A DNA stretch of 64,000 nt. Source: Cloeon dipterum. Lineage: Eukaryota; Arthropoda; Insecta; Ephemeroptera; Baetidae. Both the position numbers and the translations under genes were made by a program. The stretch lies in assembly GCF_949628265.1 (NCBI RefSeq), contig NC_088788.1, positions 28,754,335 through 28,818,334 of the forward strand. Direction: 5' to 3'. Positions 51,054-62,200 of the stretch are shown piece after piece. The notes beneath the pieces are model-generated. The model had not been told where the DNA came from. It saw nothing but the letters and a program-made list of their open reading frames with translations, and searched no databases. Within the stretch, counting starts at the first letter, position 1. Every line of letters starts with the position of its first letter.

Positions 51054-53183
51054 TCAGACCTCCGTCTTACTGCATTGACTACAATTGCTGTGGAAAATAT
51101 TAAAAGTGTGAAAATGCAATTACAGATTTTAAAGCATAGCCAAACCTTAATCGTTGCTTCAGCTGTTCATTCTCTAATGTTGTTTGGTCCAAAGCTTCTT
51201 TCATAGTGTGTAGCATTAACTCCTTCTCAACTAACTCGAGGCGAGCTTGCTGCAAAGTGTCCATCAACGCTTCAAGAGCAGCCTGAGGGAAATTGTTTTA
51301 TATACGAATTTACAAGCCTCAAAATTATCAAGAAAATAAATATTCAAAGTAATTTGTTTTCAAGGAAAAATTACAATAAATTCATTAAAAATTGTTGCCC
51401 AAAATTATGGCTAGTGATAATGAATGATGAAAATGCATAACATTTTTTTTATAAATTGTCACTATTTCTCGAGTTCAATTTATAGATAATGGGATTATAG
51501 GACATTAACTCCATCAAAAATTATTTAGATTTTATGAAACGCACTCTTGACTCATCCATTCCATCAGCAGCTGTTGGAGGTTCGTCAAGGCAAAAAAACT
51601 CTCTCAATGCCATGCTAAGTTGCAACTGCTCTTTCTTGAACATGCAATCTATGAACTCCTGAAGGCCCATGGTCCTCTCCTGGATGAATCTGGGGTTGAA
51701 ATTATCGCCAAACCAGCGTTTTCTAGGTAACGGTAGCTCAACATCAGGAAAGTCAGTCTTTAACTGAAATGTAAGAAAGGTATTCAAAATTTGAGGTCAG
51801 CCAAAATAAGAATCGCGTTACTCTGTTATAAAGGCGCACAAAATCGGTGTACCTCCTGAAAACAAACCAGCACTCGCCAGTTGCCAAGTTATCTATCCTC
51901 AGCTTGTACACCTGTGGTGTGGAGCGGGACAAATTTCAAATATTAGCTTCTTGCAAATTTTCGACTGCACAAACTTACAGTGAACCTAGCCCGTTCTTCC
52001 ATCACTTCATGGCCGATTATGGGACATCTGTAGTTTGACAGCATTGTGAAACTGTCATTTGTATTGCTAACGATTCCCCGAAATCTGTGAGGTTAGATTG
52101 AGAGGTTGGCTAATACATTAAAAATAAGAAAAAGGTCAAAATTTAAAAATTCAAGCTTGAAATTTGTTGAGCCATTTTTATATTGCGCCAGCAGAGTTTG
52201 AAAATTTCACGAAATCATGAAATTTCTATTAAAAATTAGAAAATTGAAGTAAAACTAGAAGAAATTTCATCCTTTTTCTTGGAAATGCACAGGTTAAATA
52301 AATATTTTATTTAAATAAGTTTTGATTAATAAATTTTGCAGTTCATCAACAAAAAACTCATTTTCGCATATTCAAAAAATAGTTCAATGCCAACAACTGG
52401 TTGAAGCTAATTAAGCTATTTTTTAATTTTAATATTTCATGAAAGTAAGTTCTAAAAAACAAAGGCTGTAAGCTGCATAACATTTTTTAGAGTAGGTTAG
52501 GACTGTTACTCAGCAAATTTACAAGCCATCATGTCTTTGTTATGGTTCTCTCTATTATGTTAAATTAATAACAACAACTATAATGAGACAGTTAGACATA
52601 CAGATATTAGGGCAAGAGTACAAAAAATAAAGAAACAGCTACACAAGAAGAGGAGACCTCAAATTTAAATTATGTTGGGACTCGCGCTTTCCGCTCACTT
52701 TTAACTTCTCGGTCAGATGGGAAAGAATCAATGACCCTATCCTACCATGAAGGGCGAGTTAGTCAAAAACAGAGTCCTCAACAATTTAAAATTAAGTATC
52801 TAATTTAAATTTAAGCAACCAAACACGTTCTCATTTTAATGACAAAACCTTTGTTGATAGATTAGATGTAGTTTAATTGATGGAAGCCTAATTGAAAAAA
52901 TTGAAAAGGAAAATACTGTGCTTTTAACCAATGGGCGAATGTTTAAATTAAAAACACATGACATCTTAAAAACAATATTACAACAGTAGATATGAATAGC
53001 ATTGCTTTCTTATCCAAATCACCTGATGGTCGGCGACGGCGTTCTGCTGTCACATGCCTCAGCACCCGCACCAGCATTGTCCTCCTCCTTGCTGGCAGCG
53101 TGTAGCCCCGAGATTGAGGCACTCAATGGGGTGGCCGTGGACGGCTCAGAGGTGGAGGAACTTCTGCTGCTCGTGCTCGCCAT
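51054..53183 (-). CDS. SNX16: Sorting nexin 16 (PX domain, coiled coil)
   Basis: PX-domain protein that binds PI3P on endosomes and acts in early-to-late endosome and recycling traffic. Six exons on the minus strand: 53183-53023, 52084-51979, 51911-51822, 51763-51545, 51282-51146 and 51087-51054, giving 248 aa. Residues 1-55 are a Ser/Thr-rich leader, as in SNX16. The PX domain (about 73-185) opens with IIGHEVMEERARFTVYKLRI and has the PI3P-binding RRYTDF (108-113), LPLPRKRWFGDNFNPRF and LREFFCLDEPP, very close to vertebrate SNX16. A coiled coil follows (193-237). The protein ends with a short SNCSQCSKTEV tail from a 34-nt exon, so it lacks the acidic C-terminus of vertebrate SNX16 (344 aa). 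An in-frame ATG at 53195 would add four residues, but 53183 has the better context. The last exon is the least certain. Confidence 0.85.
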
Positions 53184-53195
53184 GATCAAAGGCAT

Positions 53196-56148
53196 CCGAC
53201 CCCTCAATTTATAATCATATCAGATGACGAATGGTCAGTATCGCTTTGCTAAAGCTGCTGTGGCACACGTCACGAAGATCATCTTGACAGCGCAGACTTG
53301 ACGGGGACGAGAAACAGCAGTGACACACTCCACTCTGACGACTTTCTATTCCTCTGAAATGCGAAACGGGGTGTAACTGTAACGCAATCGTTTTGGCTTC
53401 GACTTCATTAGTCGCTTCTATGGTTTCTTATTTACCTTGCGGTTGTTTTTCCTCCTGTTATTTCCGACAAATTGGTATTGCTGTGCTCTCGGGGTTTGTT
53501 TTCGTAGATGATATAACCACACACACAAATATCAACTACATACACACGACACGATACACGATCGCAAGTTCCTCAATCAAAAAATCCCAAACCCAGAGCT
53601 TAGACTGAGACTGAGAAGGAGCGCACCATGCGGCAACTACGGAGAACTGCGTGCAATTTGAAGGTGATGAGCGCGCGTACTCAAATTACACAGAGATTTT
53701 AAGATTTTTTTCGAATTTTTGTCCCATTCGAGCAGAGTGTAATTATGAAACAAGATCAAGTTCTTTGGAATTTAAGTAGTAAAAGATTATTAACTGAAAT
53801 TAGACTAAATTACTTAACGTGCCGAATCAAAATGATAGAAAAATACGAAAAATATATTTAATTTTGTATTATTTAGAGTACAATAATTAACTCTTTGGCC
53901 GCCAGAAATCAAGCAAGAGGGTCGCATTGATATGACTTTTTATAGTATCGAGGCAATGCGAGATATTTAAACATTTCTGGGAGTATTATATTTCTGGCTG
54001 CCCAGTGTCAGAGATGGCAAATCAACTAACTTGAAATAATTTTCAAATATAGCTCGACGGGCTGGGAGGCGCACCGGCACCGACTCGCCACTTGCTGGTT
54101 TCCACACCTTTCAGCGGCTTTTGGGACAAATGTCTAGCGTTTCAATTAAAGATCAGGGTGCGAGGAGGCGAAAAGATGGCCACATTGGGACCAAGCTCCT
54201 CTGCGCCCATTCCTACTCGGGCCTTATTTTGTCTACTCGGCGGTGTGAGATTTGGACCCGGTGCAAGCTCATAGTTCGCGGGAAGGGCTGAACAGAGGCT
54301 AAAAATTTATTGGAATGTTTTACATTATTGTACAAATCTTCTCTGGATTATATTATGGAAATACCAAAAAATCAGTAAGATTTTGCTGCCTCCTTTTTCT
54401 CAAGCTCCTCTTTTCAATTATTTTGTGGTTTGTATTTTTCCGTTCTAGATAATTTTGGAGCTTAGATGACTAATTTCCCTGTCTACATTTTATCAGCAAA
54501 ATTAAAGCGTTTTTTAATGATCCGTTTAGCTAAACTAATTTTCAAAAACGGTTACAGACCTTTGGTCTTCGGTGTCTATAGTATAATTTTTTATTCAAAT
54601 TTGCTCTTCACAATTTAGTAAAAAACGATTTCTCATTTACTATTAAATTAATTTTGGGTCCAACAAATCAACATTCCACTTGGAAAGTTAGTGTTTTCGT
54701 TTTCATGGTGTAGACTTAACATTTATTCAACTTTTCCGTATTTTTTGAAAAATCGATTAACCATTAACAAAAATCACCCCCAAAAATATCTGCCCTAAGC
54801 ATATTTCTTGCGGAAAAAAACAATATTTTTTTTAAAGATTTTTTGTTTTGCAATTTTCCTGCTCACAGTTCTGGATTTAATTTGATTTTTATTGATGAGA
54901 CGTTTATTAGCATAAAAGTATTGGCAAAACCACGAAGTTTTCGCGGTGAACTAGAGGCGTCGCAAGTGTTGGCGCAAAGTCCGTTCACCGCCGTGAGATG
55001 TCTACCAAAGACATTTCACTCTTTAAACCCTCGTAATTGTAAAAAAGACTACACAACAGCAGAATCGAACCAGAAAGAGCGAGCTATTCGGCGAGAACAC
55101 ATTGATAAGTAGTGCGAATAAGAGCGCAACGTTACAATCAACTTAACGTTTTATATAATTTATATTTTATTTACACCGTCTGTATGCTTCTTGACGTGAA
55201 ATTTATGGGAAAATTATAAAATATTCATAGTGTTCTGAACGAAGTGTTCTTTACCAATTGAGAATAATTCAAAGTAGTGAAAATTTCATCTTCATTATGC
55301 GTCCGATGATTATATAATCGAAAATATTGTGCTGATTTTCCAAAATTGCAATATCCGATACAATCTATGCTGCAAGCCTGAAGATGAGGCAAGGTTGGAT
55401 TTCCCTCATTATTCTGTGTTGGCTTCAGGTTTGTTTGAAATTCTCCCTTTAGAAATTCCGGGCTCAGCTGACAAGCGCCGAGACATAATTAAAAATTCGC
55501 AAAAAAAATTCGCAGAGCCGTCTGCAATTAGTCTAATTAAAAATCCTGCAGGCGGAGGAAAAAATAAGACACGCACTGCTGCTGCGAAGGAAACCAGGAG
55601 AGCGAGAAGCAACCACCGCGTTGGGGGTGTGGTGGGGTGAGATGAGTCGTTCGAGTAACGAGCAAGAAGCTCATTTAATTTTTCACTAATTCAACCCTTT
55701 GAGGCATTTCAATAGCTGGCACGGCAGCAAAATCAATTACATTCAGCGTTGGTGTGCAAACGTCTGGGGCTGGGGCAGACTCCCCTCTCTCGTTGAATCG
55801 AGCCGAATGAACTCGCCAAGAAGCAAGACTCGCCCTGCGCCTGCACACCGCTCTCAACGCGGCTGCGGTCTCGAAAAGAGCTGTTCGACGAGCCTCGTGC
55901 ACAGCAGAACGAGCTCCCGCCATCGTGACGTCATTCGTGTAGTGTAGTGCGTCAAGCAGTAATGTGCCGTGAAGAGTATAGAATAATATTGCAGCTGTAA
56001 TACCTTTGATTATTATATTGCTATGGTGTGCTAATTATTCGGCGGCAGTGCGACACTATTGCGACACGGAGTTGTCTTCGTTTTCACGTCCGAAGGCATC
56101 GAGTTTGTCCATCCATTTTGCTGAAATTCAAGAAAGTTGAGCTTCAGA
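53196..56148. promoter_or_regulatory. Divergent SNX16/spen spacer, about 3 kb
   Basis: Contains the promoters of SNX16 (left, minus) and spen (right, plus). GC-rich islands lie at 54055-54290 and 55600-55960. Between them is AT-rich DNA with no coding exon. Opposed frames on both strands at 55675-55947 reflect the high GC, not genes. Confidence 0.5.
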
Positions 56149-56207
56149 ATGGAAAATCTATTCGGATCGACTCAATGAAGACCGGAGGTGGCCAAGACGA
56201 TGGTTAG
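56149..56207 (+). promoter_or_regulatory. Two chained upstream ORFs before the spen start
   Basis: uORF1 (56149-56178, MENLFGSTQ-stop) ends in an ATGA overlap with the start of uORF2 (56175-56207, MKTGGGQDDG-stop). The uORF2 stop TAG at 56205-56207 lies just inside the main reading frame, which begins at 56200. Each start therefore overlaps the previous stop region. The arrangement could limit or tune spen translation if this leader is transcribed as shown. Confidence 0.6.
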
Positions 56208-56282
56208 AGAGACTCGCCACCTTTGGGTTGGGAATTTGCCGGATAATATCCGAGAAGATAGAATTAGGGAACACTTTAAAAG
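56200..56282 (+). CDS. spen: Split ends (spen/SPEN), first coding exon, gene continues past window
   Basis: Start of the large RNA-binding corepressor SPEN (MINT/SHARP), which links Notch/RBPJ and nuclear receptor targets to HDAC3 and, in mammals, Xist silencing. The exon encodes 27 complete codons plus two bases and ends at donor GTAAGT (56283). The peptide MVRETRHLWVGNLPDNIRED is almost identical to the N-terminus of vertebrate SPEN, whose residues 6 onward begin RRM1 (RNP2 is LWVGNL). The vertebrate gene also breaks after HFKR, so the splice position looks conserved. No second exon with the RRM1 continuation is visible in the remaining 7.7 kb. Confidence 0.9.
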
Positions 56283-59200
56283 GTAAGTCAAATTCTATTT
56301 TTCTTTTCGCGAAAAAAAAATACAAATCAACAAATCGCCTTTGAACGAAATACTTCCAAATTTTTCAAAATCCAAAGTCAAAAAATTCTACCAATTTTAA
56401 CATAAATTTCCTTCGAAAATTTTCCATTGTCCTTTACGGCGTAAAGCAATAGCGTAAGCATGCGAGGAAAATCTCGCGGATGCCATAGAGATACTATTGA
56501 AAACACATTTTCTAATTAGCTTAAAAATTTTACAACGAACTGTATTGTTTCCCGTCCGACCTTGCATATCCGCGGATGCGTCATCCGATGTGTGCGATAA
56601 TAAATAATGCGATTGAATGGATTTCTCAGAATTAGTTTTTAATTGGTCGCATTCCACTTACTTTGATAATCGAATATATATTTCGCACGGCATTTTAGTA
56701 TTAAATTATCCTGAGAGTTAAACCATAGTCGCGAGTAAGAAATCATACGCTATGCATCTTGCTGGAATACAATCATGATAGCATAGCGACTATTGCGAGA
56801 TGAACACTGTCTTCAATGACGCAGATTAACAAAACCCAGCATTTATTTTTTGAAAAAAACTTTTGTTCGTGCACTTGAAATTCCATTTCCAGTCTGAAAT
56901 GACTTCCTGCCCGCTACAGAACAAAATATCATGAAATTCCCAGTCTCGTTCAATTCAGCCAGCGAAATACCGCAGTGTCCCATGGCGGGAGTTGATATTG
57001 GTTTGGCCTTTGTTTCAGTCAGTCCATCCAGCCGACGCATGTTAATTTTACTATTTTCCTTGGCTGACTATTAGAAACTTAGCTCGCTTTCCTCCCTGGG
57101 CAGAGAGAGAGATTGCAACACGGCTTGCAGGATGGATTACACACGACACGTTTCTTGCTGCTGCAGAAGTAAAGGCAATTTGCAGTGCGTTCACCTTTCC
57201 CCAGCCTGGGCTTGCATTATTACTGCACAAACTGCCTCTCGCAGTAATAACCAGAATATTAGTATATGTAGAGTAATAATCATACGTGCACACACAGTCA
57301 TGTAATGCGCGTCGCGGCTGTGGAAAATTTTTATCACTACCAGAGCGAAAGTCCGGCTCGCAACAGACGTTGAATGAGGTGATAAAGTTGGATTGCCTGT
57401 AAAAATAAAAATCGACAAAGTTTTTACGGGAAACAGGAATATAATATTATGGCAATAATTCTTTCTCCGCGTTTGTCACAAGCTAAAGGCTACACAAAGT
57501 TTAATACTTGAATTCGCGGAAGGTGAGAAGGATCAAATTCATTTCAAGGGCCAAGTTCGCTTTAAACATGAAATCAATCCTGATGACTGTGTTTGAATCG
57601 CACCTGACTCACCTTTTTCGACCTTAGTAAGGTGGCTGATTACTGTTACGACATCTAATTAACGGGTTTGTTAGCCACTGATAAGGCTCATGTGGGTGCT
57701 AGCTATTTTTAGGCACGGCCGCTATCTAACAATAAGCGCCAAGAGCGCGATTCCTGAAAAGCATGCAGGAAATGCTCTCTGGCTTGATTCAACCCTTTAT
57801 ACTTGTCTGTGTCTTGAAAAATCTCAATTTGAAATCAGCGGGCGATATGATTTGAGGAAGTTTAACGACCTCGGTGTAGCAGCACGCTGGTTTGCGACCT
57901 TTTTGCAGAAACCGAGCGAATAAAAAATCAGCGGCTAAGGTCGCAATTCGGCTCTAGATTTATGAGCACAACGCGAGGCCATGATGTAATATTGCGTCCG
58001 TCGACCATGGCTGAAGGGCTGGTCGTTCTATAACGCTCGATTTTTTTGCCAGCAAATCCGGTTTGTATATTAATTTAATGCAAAGCTTTAGAATATAAAA
58101 TCAATTCACCAAGCCACAAAAACACTTCCTATCAAAGTATTTTCCTTTTCTACTCTCTAAATTTTGATACTAAAGACCGAAACATTTATGTACCCCTCGA
58201 CGGCAGCGGACTATTTAGTTATCTTTGAGTGGCCACCCGAGGGTCAAACGGTTAATTACCACGAGGGCCGAATTTGAATTAATGCCGCGGAGGTGGCTCG
58301 CGATCGCATCACGTGGGAATGACAAGCCCAAAGGTCGTGCCACTGTCACCGGCCGTAATTGACGGGCGGCGTCCCCTTCAGCCAGCCAGCCAGCCAGGCT
58401 AATTGCGAATACGCTATTTTCGCTGCCGGAATTTCAGTCCGTCAGCAATTAATAATTCCGAGTGGCAACGCGGCGGCGGCCAGAGAGAGAAAGCCCGGTC
58501 TGGCGGCCCGAAACTTTTATGGAATAAAGAAGCAAGCTTGGGAAGAACGCGATGCGACGTTGTCACTTCCTCTGAATTATTAACATTACAATGCAATCGT
58601 AAAAAAAACGGGAGCAAATACAATTGGACCAGCCGCCGAGCTGAAAAAGGGCGCGTTTTATTATGTACAGCGCACCCAGATGGCCTCCTCCCCATTATGC
58701 CATTACACTGTCTCCGTGCCGGCCGCCCCTCGCGAGCGCAAAACCATTTTCGAAGGGATGCATGCGTGAAAAGGGGGTTTAAATTGTCAGCCGCCTTTGT
58801 CGTCTAGTCTGGCCATGGCCAGGCCAAGCCAGGGTGGTTTGCAACGCGGAGCGGCCTGCCAGTCTGTCAGTATCTCTTTCGTTGCAATTCTCGCCAAAAT
58901 CTGGTATGGCGAGAGAAAAGCCGAAAGCCGCTTGCTATGCTGGCCCACGATAAGAATCATGCGCCAAAATGCCATTTCGCAGGCAGACGTAGCAGTCAGC
59001 TCTCAAAAAGAATATATTACGAATGAAGAATACCTTTCCGTCGATGAATTAAATCCGTTGAGGTGCACATTTTTTTCGCTCGGCACTTTCAACCATTTAA
59101 ACCCAGTGTTGCTTCAAAAATTTGTTTCCTTTATTGCCAGCACTGAAAGATCCAAATTAATTATGGAATATTTTGAAGCTGTGGTCCGTCCCGCACTTGA

Positions 59201-62200
59201 TGTGAACGTGTTGGAGCCGTTGGAGGTCGCGACATTACTGAAACCTCATGGTAGGGAGCGGTGTTCAGGTGGCAGCACCCTGCGTGAAGGGGAGGTTTGT
59301 TATATATGGTCAGTGCAATGAACTACCAAGACACAACATAATCTTCTCTCCCGTTATGGAATTCCGGGAGGGAGAAACATCACTTTACAGGACCCCATGC
59401 CGTCACCTCTTTCTGTAGCTCAATAGCTAAAATACGCGTCCCTTCCTGTGAATGGTTGAAGTGATTTTGGGGATACGAAAAATTTCAAGAATGTCACGAA
59501 CCAACTGATTCAAACCAACTGATTATATGGTTATAAATTGCTAATTACTTTTTGTATTATCATTCAAAATTGCGTCTGCCAAGGCAAAAAAAAGTTTGGT
59601 ATTTTCGAAACTATGCTTTTAACTGATTCTTAATTGCTTAGTAAGGGATGGCAAATGAATTCAAACTATATATAAGAGTGTTCGTGATTTGACTTAAAAA
59701 CTCATCACGTTATCAACCCCCTCAGTCCATTTAACGTCTATAGAGTTTTCCAGCAAGCAGCGGTGTTGAACGCAACAATTTTTGCTGCAGTTTAAAACTA
59801 TCCACTCGCGGAGCAGAAGCACAGTAACAGTTTATTCTGCACAAGTGCAGCGCTCTGTGCAAAAGTCACATTAATAGCGAGCATTGAGAAATTGCTGCTT
59901 AAGTGAACAATTTTCCTAGCTCCGACGGCTCCGCGCATTTACTTGGAGAAGAAATGTCGCTCAGCGTCAAGTGGAAACGACACTTACAAGCGCATTTCAA
60001 TTCGCAACACAGCACCGTACATGTGACCGCTTTTTAAATTTTATTTCGCACGGAAAAGCAGCAGACATTCGAAATCGGCTGGAGGAACTCCACTCGTGTG
60101 CGTTTTTTTGACGCAGACGCCACTCACGCCGGCAGACTGGTCGTTTGCTCGCTAATAATATTCCCCTGCTGTATTTTGCCGTAGTAAACTGGTTATCAGG
60201 TGCATAATATCAGCCTGTTTTACCAGTTTTGCGCCGAGAGCGGGGCAACCAGTTCGGTCGCCGGGCTTGTGCTCTGCTCGAGCAGCGTTTTCAAAATCCC
60301 CGTCTGCCTCCACCACCGCCGCAAAACCGTAACTTCGGCGGCACTTGATTTTAATTCAGCGGAAAACGCGCCACGGCAGGGAGAGTTTTATTTGCATTTT
60401 TCAATTTGGCCGGCCGTAAATCGTGCGAGATTTACTTGCCGGGCGGAGCTGCGAGGTGGCACTTTTTCATATTTTCGCGACGTAATATCATTATAGACGC
60501 AGCAGTCGGACTTTTTCCTCTCGCCACCATAAATTACGGCCTCCGTCTCAGGGAGTCGGTTTTAATGCTGGAAAATTTCCATACTCGGGTAAATGAAAAA
60601 GACAGTCATAAATTTTGAGGGACGCCTGAATTCCTGCCCATTTGCCAGAGGTGATCCAAGTTATTAAAGGGGGCAATCACGACAATAACGATCATCACGG
60701 CGAAGGTCCCCTGCTCCCATTCTCTCCTCTCGTAATTTATTCCCCAGCATGTAATGTTTAGAAAAAGAAGCAGTCGATCCATCTGGAAGCCCTGCCTGCT
60801 CGAGTGTTGTGGGTTTTCTTTCTCGTTTTATATGGGGCAGGCAGACATTGTTGCCACGGCTCTCTGTAATTCTGCAGCTCGATGAATCTCGCGACCCCAG
60901 CCCCGCTCTCCTCCGCCGATCGAGTTTCTGCCGATGCTGCAGAGAAAAGGTGGCTGGCTGGCTGCTGCGACGTCTCGATTCTTCAAGCGATGTACTCGCT
61001 CGCTCACTCGCTCACCCGGAAATGCCTACTTGGTGCTGCAGCATGCGAAATCGCGAAACAAACCATCTTTCACTCTTTCCAATGGAAAACAAACCTGTTC
61101 CAACTGCACCGCTCCCAATCGGGGCCGAAAGGTGGACTTTAGGTGGTTCAACCCGTTCTTACCCAGACAGACACAATAAAAAGTTTTAAAATCGACCCGC
61201 AAGTGCATTGGTAGACAGGAGAAGAAAGACCAAACGTGATTTTACAGTTACTCGAAAAGATCCTTGGGTCTCTTTCCGTGCAGTTTAAATTTGCGATTTG
61301 GATAAAATACATTTTGCTGATCGAATCTGAGGGTGTTCCCCTCTGAAGCTATTATTTAGTCAAAACTGAGTGTCCTCGCGGCCAACACTCAGCTTACCAA
61401 AGTAAATAAAATAATTTATTTCCCACGCACTGAATTGCGAGCCGCATGCATTTTTCATTCAGTCACAGCAACTGGCTCCCCGAGCTCATTTCACTCCTGA
61501 TGGCTATGCTGCTGCTGCTTCTTAATTTTTTATCGGGGCAAACTTTGTGTGTACCGTATGATTTATTACTGCTCTACCTGTCTCCCGAAAAGTTTTAACG
61601 ATCCGCTTCTTTGTGGCCTCACTGTCACGACGCCGCGTTCGTACACCAACAGCAGCAGCAGGGGAATTTATTATCATTTCTCGACGAGCTGGTGCGACGG
61701 ACGGGTGCGTTTCTCGCTCCTTCACAATATACAAATTTCTCCCATTGTGACAGAGCCTTTTAATGTACTCGCTGGGTGAAAGAAGAGAGTCCTCTTGGTG
61801 TTTATCTCAACAATGGACTGATTTTGTGCGCGCAACTCAATTAGCCTGCGTACTGAACTTTCTACCAAAATGTCTGAATGCCATGGCTGCAGCCAAACCT
61901 CTAACTCGAACGGATCGCTTGCTATCAGTCTGATGACGCGCTGAGATTATTTGCATAGGAATTCACAACAATATGTCCGCTTATCCCTCTAATTCCCTAT
62001 TGTGCGGAGGATCGAATGGTGGGCTTGTAACGAGCGAGCGCGTCGCGGCGACGCCCAAAAAAGCAGCCGATGCACGACAAACGAACGGGCAGGGGGAATC
62101 GAACCTATGTACGCCGCTGCAAGACGTTGAACGGCAAAAAGTAGTGAATCGTGGCGTTCATATTAATTATGCGCAGTTCCGTCTCGACGCCAAGGAGCGT

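Noticed and set aside
55675..55947. Opposed open frames on both strands upstream of spen
   Set aside because: High local GC lowers stop frequency on both strands at once. Neither frame has domain likeness or suitable splice sites.
58378..58400. (CAGC)n repeat as a regulatory element
   Set aside because: A short simple microsatellite, adequately explained by replication slippage.
62060..62110. B-box-like GGTTCGATTCC on the minus strand, possible tRNA
   Set aside because: Neither the T-stem nor an A-box at the right distance is present, so a tRNA fold is not supported.
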